Shown piece after piece: positions 23,968 to 33,900 of a stretch of 64,000 nucleotides of DNA. A program made the position numbers and the translations under genes. The stretch's first letter is position 1. Each line of letters opens with the position of its first letter. Source of the stretch: Cotesia glomerata (Eukaryota > Arthropoda > Insecta > Hymenoptera > Braconidae); contig NC_058165.1 in the NCBI RefSeq assembly GCF_020080835.1, forward strand, positions 17,105,915 to 17,169,914, read 5' to 3'. Under the pieces are notes generated by a model that saw only the letters and a list, made by a program, of their open reading frames with translations, made no database searches and had not been told where the DNA came from.

Positions 23968-25037
23968 GGGTGATTCTCTGTAAGGATGTTTTTTGCTGTC
24001 CCAGGCATTTTTCTATGAGAAAAATTGTTATTTTGTTACTAAAAAAAATTTATTACGAAAGTAAAAAAACATTTCTATTTGGAGCATTGAAAACTAAAAT
24101 CGAATAAATTTTGGTTTTTTTGCTATAAATTCGTAAACCACCGAAATGTCAGTCCCCTGTGCTGTCCCAGTCCCAAAATTAAAACTTTGAGATTAAATTT
24201 TAAGTTATTCATCAATAATATATAATTTGGTCCATAATGTTTATAAACTTAATTAGTTAACTAACAATCTTCTTCAATAAAAAGTACCGAAAGTTAATTT
24301 TTTTCATTAAATTCATTAAACCAAAGTTTGTCCCAGGCATTTTAAGATCAGTCCCCTGCCAGAAAGTTCAAAGCCAAAAAAAAAAAAATCTAGCGTGTTA
24401 TTTTACCTTTTGTAAGGTTTATAAGGATCTAACTAGCCGTAAGTTAATAACCATAGGGCTGTTAGCGCTTTATCGCCATTTTATTTAGTGTCAAAGCACC
24501 GTTTGTTCTGGAAATATGTGTCTGGGCCACTTCAAAACTCAGTCCCCTGGTAGCTATTTTTGTTTATAATTTATTTATAAAATTGGATCCTTAAGTCTTA
24601 ATATTATTCTAATTAATGTAAACATTCATTGAGAACTTAAAAAGTTGAATGCATTGAAATACAGTCAACGCTCTCTGTATTTGACTCGCCCGTACAGGAC
24701 CATTCTCTGTACTTGACTCGTCCTTGTCCATAAGATCTGTGTAAAATCGTCAAATACAGAGGAAGAATGTGGTCAAATACAGAGAGGTCCAATACAGAGA
24801 GTGTCAACTGTAGTTTGCTTGATTTTTCTCAATTTGATAAAAAAAATCAGTCCCCTATCATGTTATATGGCAAAACATACACAAATATCGAAAAAGCAAA
24901 AATTAATTCGGCTGTTTATTGATTATAATTAAGCTGATAGTTTTGTAGCCCTTGTTAATTTTTTTTCTAATAAAATCAAAAATAATTTGGTCAGACAATT
25001 TTGTACAGATTTGAGACGTCCTTACAGAGAATCACCC
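23968..25037. mobile_element. TIR element with GGGTGATTCTCTGTAAGGA ends
   Basis: The 19-bp termini are perfect inverted copies, flanked by ATAT-like sequence of the host Helitron. Inside, the phrase CAGTCCCCTG or a close variant recurs at least four times along with GTCCCAGGCATTT. A separate CAGT-ended MITE (24,662-24,810) is inserted in it. No transposase frame is seen. Confidence 0.75.
24662..24810. mobile_element. CAGT-ended, TA-flanked MITE
   Basis: It begins CAGTCAACGCTCTCTGTATT and ends GAGTGTCAACTG, flanked by TA. The TCAAATACAGAGA motif is repeated several times in both orientations. A closely similar but inverted 98-bp copy lies at 62,935-63,032. CAGT ends with TA duplication fit the Tc1/mariner superfamily. 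Confidence 0.7.
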
Positions 25038-25441
25038 ATATATTATATATATTTTATAAATGTATATATGAAAAATATATCAAAAATGCATGTGGGTACT
25101 CAAATGAAAGCTCTTGATGAGTGTAACATCGGGATGAGCTTATATCTTTAAAATATATATTATATATACGTATATATATGAAAAATATATCAAAAATGCA
25201 TGTGGATACTCAAATGACAGCTCTTGACGAGTGTAACATCGGGATGAGCTTATATCTTTAAAAACGTCAATATTCAAGAAAGTACAGTGCAATTTAACAA
25301 AAATCATTATTTAATAAACCAAAAATTTATTTATTTATAGTTCACAAGACACGGCAGTCACATAGTGACTGCAAGGTTGCTAGTTTACAATTTAAAAAAA
25401 TTCCTTCTGTGTAAATAAACATAAATAAAAAAGAAACTCAC

Positions 25442-25562
25442 CACAAAAAACTCTTGGCAATTCAAAGGGAAGTTCAAAATAAAAGTACGGATTAAACAAA
25501 ATGTCATTTTTCCTAGTTTTGCTCAACAGCGCCGTGAATTTAACATCCATTTCTGTTTTCAT
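25442..25562 (-). CDS. Candidate upstream first exon of aPKC (N-terminal extension)
   Basis: On the minus strand an ATG at 25,562, preceded by an in-frame TGA, opens a frame of 40 codons. It starts MKTEMDVKFTALLSK and runs to a consensus donor G|GTGAGT (exon end 25,442, phase 1). Spliced to the aPKC exon at 15,958 (acceptor TTTTTTTTACAG), the frame stays open through GRRKLWKK into the usual aPKC start MSGQTD. That would add 49 residues. The leader has no domain I recognise. It may instead be an untranslated alternative exon that is open by chance, or belong to another gene. A second possible donor (AAAAG|GTAACT) lies near 25,748. Confidence 0.4.
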
Positions 25563-26379
25563 AATTAATCAACAATCAAAAAAAAAAATTGAATAACCAA
25601 TCACGATAATTAAAAATCAATAAAACAATTAAGGTAACTTAATTAGTTAAACACCTCCTGGTATATCTTATCAGTAATTACAATAACATAAATCACATAA
25701 AATATAATGAGTATTTAAAAACACAAGTTACCGCGAAGAGTTACCTTTTAAAACTGAAGCATCAACAAGTCTTGACAGCGACTAAGTATTTTATTATCTT
25801 CTCTCTTCTCTCTTACTCTCAGGCTGATAGATGGTAGGACTAAAATAAAGAGAAAAAATAATTTAATGACGTTTTGTTAATAAGAAAAAGCAGTGACAAA
25901 ACATTCAATCCAAATGTAACCGGACCATGTCAGATTAAGTCAGTAACGTGATATGTGTACGCTTAAATTCACAAGCACATATACATTCAAAACTTGCATA
26001 CATACCTCAATAAATATGTACAAATTTACCAATACTAGTTTTAAACGCATTCAGACAGACATACGCCCAATAATTGTCAGCGGTTAAATAATCGTCAATT
26101 AACCTCGTTTATTAGCGAAGACCTTAGTCTTGATCACTCGCATCACAATGTGACTCACCGTTTCTGGTATATACCAACAATTGCAGTTTCAAAGTGTACT
26201 TGGAAAATATCAAGTAGATGTTCTATAAATTCTTTGTAATTTGATGGTTGATTCTTGACGTTTACGCAAAACTAGAAGCCGATGACATTTGAATGAATTT
26301 TAGTAAATAAATAGACTAATATAGAATGTAGAAACTAAAAAAAATAAAAAAAAAAAACGGAGTTAAAGACACTCGGTAG
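25563..26379. other. Intergenic/5' region between aPKC candidate exon and promoter
   Basis: This is apparently unique sequence with no repeat ends. It may hold aPKC 5' untranslated exons on the minus strand, given the two donor-like sites, but nothing fixes their limits. Confidence 0.35.
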
Positions 26380-26546
26380 TCTGTGCACACTCAGTCGCGT
26401 TGTCACTTGTTGTTTCCTTCGCCATTTTGAAGTTAAGTGACATCTGACGGCGTGGAAAGTTTTGGCGGGAATTTTGAATTTTTAAGTTTTCTTTTTTTAT
26501 TTTGAAATTTTTTGAGTGGATTTTGGATAGTGGAAAAATTTTTTGG
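26380..26546 (+). promoter_or_regulatory. Probable divergent promoter and ANAPC2 5' non-coding exon
   Basis: The region just right of 26,380 lacks repeats and is GC-richer than its surroundings. On the plus strand a transcribed exon ending TTTTTTGG|GTAAGT (donor at 26,547) would serve as the 5' untranslated exon of ANAPC2, whose start codon is at 27,966. On the minus strand, sequence leading toward aPKC contains a short upstream frame (ATG at 26,424) and a donor-like CCAGAAACG|GTGAGT near 26,162. Transcription starts are not directly visible. Confidence 0.4.
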
Positions 26547-27234
26547 GTAAGTATTTTTTTTTTTTATAATAATGACTTTAAAGTTAGCAGTCACTTGATA
26601 ATTTTTTAATTTTATATTTAATAGGTAAATTTGCACCGAAAAATTATTTCTGAAAAATTGCATTTTTTATTTATTTAATTTTCTAAATGTCAATTTTTTT
26701 TCTCATATTCTTTGACATAATTTAATTGTTAAAACAATTCTTAAAATTATAAAATACCTGCTAAATTAATTTTCATTTTATAATAATAAAGTTAGCCGAA
26801 ATTTTTTATTTTTTTATTTTGCTTTATTAATTAAAACAGAAGTAACAAAAAATTTATGACACTAAAGTTAGCAGTCACTTAACAATTTTTTAATTTTATT
26901 TATCAAAAAAATTTGTTTCAAAAAATTATTTTTAAAAAATTGCATTTTTTATTTTTTAAAATTTCTACATGTCAATTTTTTTTTGCCATAATTTATTTGC
27001 TATAAAATTTTAAAAATTATTAAATATATGCTAAATTAATTTTCAGAAAAAATTTTCTTAAATTACTCTTACAGTTTTTCAAATTTTCTACATGTCAAAT
27101 TTTTTTTTTATTTTTTGTAATAATTTTTTCAATAAAAAAAATTATAAAAATTTTTAAATGTCTGCTAACTTAATTTTAATTTTTTTTTTTTTTTAAGTAA
27201 TTGAGAATTTTTACAATTTTTAGAGTTTTTACAA

Positions 27235-27808
27235 TCCCATAATAATCCCATAATAAAATTGAGATGAAATGTATGTGAAACCAATCTATTCGTGATGTGA
27301 TTGGTCGAAAATATTTATTCTCATTCTGATTGGTTGAAAGTGAATATAATATACATAAACTACACATAAATATATCATGACCATAAATATGAGGCGCGCG
27401 CTTGCGCGCGCAAATTTGAATTCTAGTCCTAATATAAAATTCCTAATATCCTAATATAAAATTGAGATGAAATGTATGTGGCATCAAACTATTCGTAACG
27501 TGATTGGTCGAATATATCATAAGCATGAAAATATATGCAAATGCTACAGTCAGGCGCGCGCTTGCGCGCACAAATTCAAATTCTAGTCCCATAACACGGA
27601 GCTTAGATAGCCCTATCTAAGCTCCGTGTCCCATAATAAAATTGAGATGAAATGTATGTGAAACCAATTTATTCGTGATGTGATTGGTTGAAAATATTCA
27701 TTCTCATTCTGATTGGTTGAAAGTGAATATAATATACATAAACGACACACAAATATATTATGACAATAAATATGAAGCGCGCGCTTGCGCGCGTAAATTA
27801 AATTCTAG
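27235..27808 (+). mobile_element. Tandem array of three group 3 Helitron-like elements
   Basis: There are three units at 27,235-27,426, 27,427-27,586 and 27,587-27,808. Each starts TC(C) followed by CATAA or TAATA, then AAATTGAGATGAAATGTATG. Each ends with the hairpin GCGCGCGCTTGCGCGC, an AT spacer and CTAG. Units abut exactly: the T after one CTAG is the first T of the next TC. The array is in the ANAPC2 5' intron. A fourth, minus-strand copy is at 54,390-54,527. Unit 3 carries a 36-bp perfect hairpin near its 5' end. Confidence 0.8.
27594..27629. repeat. Perfect inverted duplication, 17-bp arms, 2-nt centre
   Basis: The arm ACACGGAGCTTAGATAG is followed after CC by its exact reverse complement. 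It splits a doubled CCCATAA at the start of the third tandem Helitron unit and is absent from the other two. Confidence 0.85.
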
Positions 27809-27965
27809 TTTTTTATGAAAACTGACCTTATTTCAAGACTATTTTGAGGTTATGCCGACTTTTGTGATAAACAGATAAACAGTGGAGTTTATTATGTAAA
27901 TATATGAATGGTAGCTGTTTATGTTTATTTATTTATTATTTACATTCATGGAATTTTGAGATTTA

Positions 27966-30900
27966 ATGATGGCTGATTTATATGGATGTAATGGAATTGT
28001 TGACAAAATTATTTATGCTTTTCCTATTCTTAATGGACAGGTAAGAAAATTAATTTTTTTAATAATTTGTTATGATAAGTAGTTTTTAAGTTGACAGATT
28101 TTTTTATTTTTAGAATTTTTTTTGATTAATAAAATATTGGATGGAAATTAATTTAGCAAGTATTATAATAATCTTTTATTGCTTCCAAGGAATACAAGTT
28201 CCCATAGCAAGGGAGAATCACAATTTACATAAAAACATGCATATACATAGTTAACAGAGTAAATAGTTAAATATATTATTAGCAGAGTAAATAAGTGTAA
28301 AATTATTCAAATATAATAAATGCTCTTATTGCACAAGCGCTTCTCGCGTAATGATATATTGACTTTATACAGTTGCAAGAAGGGTTGAGGATGTCCTGGA
28401 TTGAAGGGGTTGGTTCGAAGTTAGCTGCTAAGAATTGGCTACGAGGTTCCTTAAGGACTGGGCATCTTAGCAAGAAGTGTTCTATCGTGTCTTTAGCGTC
28501 ACAGTTACAAATAGGACAATTCGAGTTACAGTCGAAGTCGTACTTGCAGTTGTTTATTTTGATAGAGCAATGGAAGCTGCTGGCCAGTCTGAGTTGCGTG
28601 AAGAGTCTGATCGCATAGAATTGTGTTCTGTGGTGTAAGTAGCTGTCTTCTGCCTTAGTTGGAGTATAAGGAACTTGTAGGTAGTGTGATTTGCGTGCGA
28701 CTCTCAAGTCCTGCTGGAGTAGGGATTTTTTGTAGAGATTTAAAAAGACATTTTCTTTAGAGCACCACCCGTGGAGGTTCAAGTTGGAGAGGCCGAGCGC
28801 TAGCAGTGGAGAAACTTCTGTAATTATTGAGAGAAACTTTTTAAACCAGTTGGTTTTGGGCGAGCAGGAATCATTTTTGGCCAGGTGCGCCAGTCTATAC
28901 AGGCAGATCTTTGGTTGGCGAGAGTTGTCAAACGTCAGCACTTTGATTATGTACTTCCACGTGGCTTTAATCACATAATAAGCTAAAGGTGGTCTGTTGA
29001 ATTCTACTCTGAGCAATGCACTGGCAGTAGTTCTATGTAGGCCAAATACTTGTTTGATAAAGTCAGTCTGAATTTTCTCTATGAGGTCCAGGTAAGAAAG
29101 AGCCCAGATAGGTGACGAGTATAGGAGCGTTGCCGCAACAATGCTATCAAATAGTTTAAAAATACTGGGGATTGAGTCAATTTTTGAGGCGTAAATAATT
29201 GAGACGGTCATATTTAGTGCTGCCTGTGCTTTTTTAATAGCAGACATAGCTGCCGGTCTACTAAAGCCATTGGGGGAAAAAGTTAGACCTAGGTATTCGT
29301 AGCTGTCGACGATGTCCAGTTCTTGGTCAGCGAGATGGAATTTTGTATTGTCGGGAATATTTAGCAAGTATTAAATAATTTTTTTCACAAATAAATTATA
29401 GCAAAGAAAATAAGAAAAAAAATTGACAAGTAGAAATTTAAAAAAATTAAAAATGCAAATTTTAAAAAATAATTTATTGGAGCAAATTTGCTTGTTACTA
29501 AAAATAATTAAAATAAATATTGGAACGATTTCAAAATAAAATTCTATGGGTAAAAATTAAAAAAAATTTTTGATGCAACATTTTAATTATAATTTATTTG
29601 GTAATTGTTTAGTTTCACGGTCTACAATAATTGAACTTATAAAAATAATATTTTTTATTTTTTTTTACAGTTTATCAAAAATATGATAATTAAAACAAAA
29701 AAACTGTTTTTTTTAATTGTTCAATACTATAATATAATTTGGAGTTTAATTTATTATTGTAGCTAAAGGATACGAGATACGGAAAAATTGACTAAGACCT
29801 TTTTGATATAAATTAAATTTCCTATAAAATAGGAAATAATTCTCTTATCATTTTATGATATTTTTAATAATCAACCCAAAATTTTAATTTTAAATTTTCT
29901 AAGCCAAAGTATTATCAAAAAAATTTAGAATCTAATTATTAATTCAAATTCTAGCTAAATGAAAAGAGATACGGAAAAATTAATATGGACTTTTTTAATC
30001 TATGTTATTAAGAGAATAAGAAAAATTTTGTGCCCAGGATAGTCATATGATAAAATCGGTTTTTTTAGTGAAAATTGGTGTCATTGTTAAGGTCTTAACT
30101 TGAATTTGTGTCTTTTCAAGGTTTTATATAATTCTCACCGATAGTCAATTTATTATGATAAGTATTTAGGCTGCATTTGAAAATACTCTATCTCTAGATA
30201 CATAATTAAGAAATGACCTTGTATCTTGTGAACTATTAATATTTTTAAAGATATAAGCTCACCCCGTAATTACACTCATCGAGACCTTTCATTTGAGTAC
30301 CCACATCAATTTTTCATATATTTATATATATTATATATATTTCACAAATACCATAAATATAAAATGTATAAAAAATTCATGTGGGTACTCAAATGAAAGC
30401 TCTTGATGAGTGTAACATAGGGATGAGCTTATATCTTTAAAAAGGTCAATATTTAAGAAAGTGCTGTGCAATTATACAAAAGTCATTATTTTATAAAGCA
30501 AAATTTTATTTACTTATAGTTCACAAGTCACGGCTGTCACATAGTGGCTACAAGGTTGCTAGTAGAGAATTAAATTCCTTACAAAAAAGATCTCTTATAA
30601 TTTCTTCATATTGTTGATATTCAACCCAAAATTATTATCCTAAATTTTCTAAATAAATAATTTAATCAATCATTCTCAAACTCGGATTTAAAATTAAAAC
30701 TCTGGCTAAATGAAGAGATATGAAAAAATTGATTATTTTTTCGTACCTTCAATACTTAGCCCACAATTTCGACTTAAAAATTTTTGAGAATATATTCATG
30801 AAAATTTTTAAGATTAATTGAAACAATTTTTAAGTTTATGAAAATAAAATGATTTATTATCAAATGACTAATAATTAAAAAATTTTCTAGATCCACTCAG

Positions 30901-33900
30901 ACTGCACAGACGAAGAATTCCTAACAATATCAAAGGAGCTAGAGTCCCAGAATATATTTTACCAAGTAAAAGAACTAGTCTTAGAAGAAATAAAACGCCA
31001 CATCCGTGAAAAGATAGCTCCTAAATTTTGGCACGAGTTCCAGTCACTGGACAGCGACGATTACATCCAGCAGTACGGGTTCGAGCGGTTCAAAACCGCA
31101 GTCGACAATCTGTACACCGACTCAATAGAATTCTTGCCATTGCTAAAGCGACTAGAAGAACTCACAACCTCTAATCACTTGTTGTACGGAGAACCTAATC
31201 ATCTAGCTCAATTCAAATTGCTGTTACGAGCCACTCTGTCTAACCAACTGCCGCTGGCTCATGAAACTATCATCGAGTTGTTTTATAAGGTTGCTTTTAA
31301 TGTCTTTTGCAACACTGACGCTGGTGAGTAATTTTTATTTAATGTATTAATTTATTTACTCACTTATTTATTTATTTCTCTGGATTATTTCAGATTCAAA
31401 CGATGACGCGGCTGAGTGTCGCGGTTGCAGTAAAGACTTGGATAATTGCGAGTGCCAGTCCATCGTATTTATGTTCCACGAGACTAATAGAAAATTGATG
31501 GAATTGGAGTTACTTGAGAGATTAGTCGGCAATGTACTTACATCTTTAATTCACATTAGGATTAAAGAGCATGTACATCAGATGTGTGATAAATTATTTG
31601 ATGTTTCTCAGCTTAATGCGCTTGATAATGTAAGTAATTATAATTATTGAATTTATTATTTATTGTTGTCGACTATTATTAGTTTTATTTTGATTATTCT
31701 TAGTTGACCTCTCTAAATAATTTATCTATTTATTTATTTTAGAAATTTTTTCTTTTTAATAAAATAATACATTTAATATTTGACATCAATATTGAATAAA
31801 ATTAAAAAATAGTAAATTTAATATTAATTTTAAACTGATAAAATAAAATTAAATTAATAATTGTAAAATTCTTTGAATTTTTAAATTATTGGCTAGAAAA
31901 TTGAAAAATATAAGTGAAAATTAAAATTTTTTTCCTTTACAAAAATCAAGACATTTAAAAAGAATTTTTTTTAATTTTATTTTTGAAAGATTAAAAAAAA
32001 ATTTTTTAATTTATAGTGAAATAAATTATGAATGAAAAAATGTGAACAAAATGAAAAAAAAAAAAAATTTTTATAATAATTTATTGAAAAAATATCTTAA
32101 AAATTGTAAAATGTCTTTTAATTTTATAGTAATTTAAAAAAAAATATATATTTTATTATTTTTTTTGAAAGAAATCAAATTTTTTTTTTTTTTTTGTAAC
32201 AATAATTTATTTTTTGAAGCATATTTTACGGAATACATTTAATAATATTTTTTGTTATTTGTAGTATTAATATGTAATATTCTAATATTTAATGATATAA
32301 ATATTACAGTGGCTAGAAACAGTAGTAATGAGCTGGTTGACAAGAATTTACTCAGGCGGTTCATCAAAGACAGAAACGCTAAGTGAAAATATACGTGAAG
32401 CAATATTAAAATTCAAGAGAAAATTATCTCACTATTTATATGAAACTTATACAAAGATCAGAATCGAACAATTATTTGATATAATAATTGGTAAGTAAAA
32501 AGTTGATAATAATAATTTATGTACTTGAGACATGAAAAAAATTATAATTTAAAAACAATGATCTTTGTTTTTATTTCTTATTTTTTATTTAAGCTCATGA
32601 TGATCTTACACTAATCGAGACCTTTCATTCGAGTACCCACATCAAATTTTCATATATTTTATATAATATATATATATATATATATATTTCACAAATACCA
32701 AATATATAAAATATATAAAAAATTCATGTGAGTACTTAAATGAAAGGTCTCGATCAGTGTAATATCATTATGAGCTTATATCTAGTTATTTTGCCTTGTA
32801 TCTTATTAAATATCAACATTTTTGAAGATGTAAGCTCATCATGATGTTACACTTATCGAGATCTTTCATTTAAGTACTCACATGGTTTTTTTTTATATAT
32901 TTATATATGACACTTAAGTTAAATCCTAAATACAATTTATATACAGTAGATTCTCGGTAACTCGAACCTTGTTAAGTCGAAATCCTCAGTAACTCGAAAA
33001 AAATTTGTATTCCTTTCCGCTGAACTCTTAAATTCGCGATATCTCGAATTATTTAGACTCTGTAACTCGAACTTAGTATTGTTTCCCTTCCAGTATCGAT
33101 AAAGGATATTTATACTCTATAACTCGAATTTTAAAAGTAAAATTCTATACGTCGAAGTTAGTAAAATATAAAGACGTTTTTCTCCAAACTGTCCAAGCTT
33201 ATAGCAATCAAATCTGAATTCCTATAAGAATTTTCAATGCTTCTTATATTCTTGTTTGCAATGTATATTTTCTCTCCAAGTTATTTTCTTGCAAATCAAG
33301 TATTTTCTTAATTTTTTTGGTCTACTTACAAATTTTGAACATCTTGTTAAGTCGAAAACTCGTTAACATAGTGTTATACCATCATGAGCTAATATCTTGT
33401 TATTTTGCTTTATATCTGCTTAACTATCAACATTTTTGAAGATATAAGCCCATCATGAGCATACACTAATCTAGACCTTTCATCTGAGTACCCACATGAC
33501 CCACATGACTTTTTTGATATATTTATATATGACATATATACCAAATACATTTATATATAAAATATATAAAAAAAAAACCATGTGGGTACTTAAATTAAAG
33601 GTCTTGATTAGTGTAACATTATGATGAGCTTATATCTTCGAAAATGTTGATATTTAATAAGATACAAGACGAAATAACAAGATATAAGCTGATCATGATG
33701 TTACACTTATCGAGACCTTTCATTTGAGTACCCACATGGTTTTTTCGTATATTTATATATGACACATATATCCCAAATACATCTATATATAAAATATATG
33801 AAAAATTGATGTGGGTACTCAAATGAAAGGTCTCGATCATTGTAACATCATGATGAGCTTATATCTTCAAAAATGTTGATAATTAAGCAGATACAGAGCA

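Larger units (their letters stand above)
19603..25383 (+). mobile_element. Helitron-like element, group 1, 5'-truncated and heavily interrupted
   Basis: Fragments 19,603-19,769, 23,466-about 23,690, 23,870-23,967 and 25,038-25,383 are collinear with the body of the copy at 13,681-15,299. They end with the same hairpin and CTAG (25,380-25,383) followed by T. The 5' TC end is missing. It is split by a group 2 Helitron (19,770-23,465) and by a TIR element (23,968-25,037); 23,690-23,870 is unrelated sequence, so two adjacent copies rather than one is possible. Confidence 0.65.
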
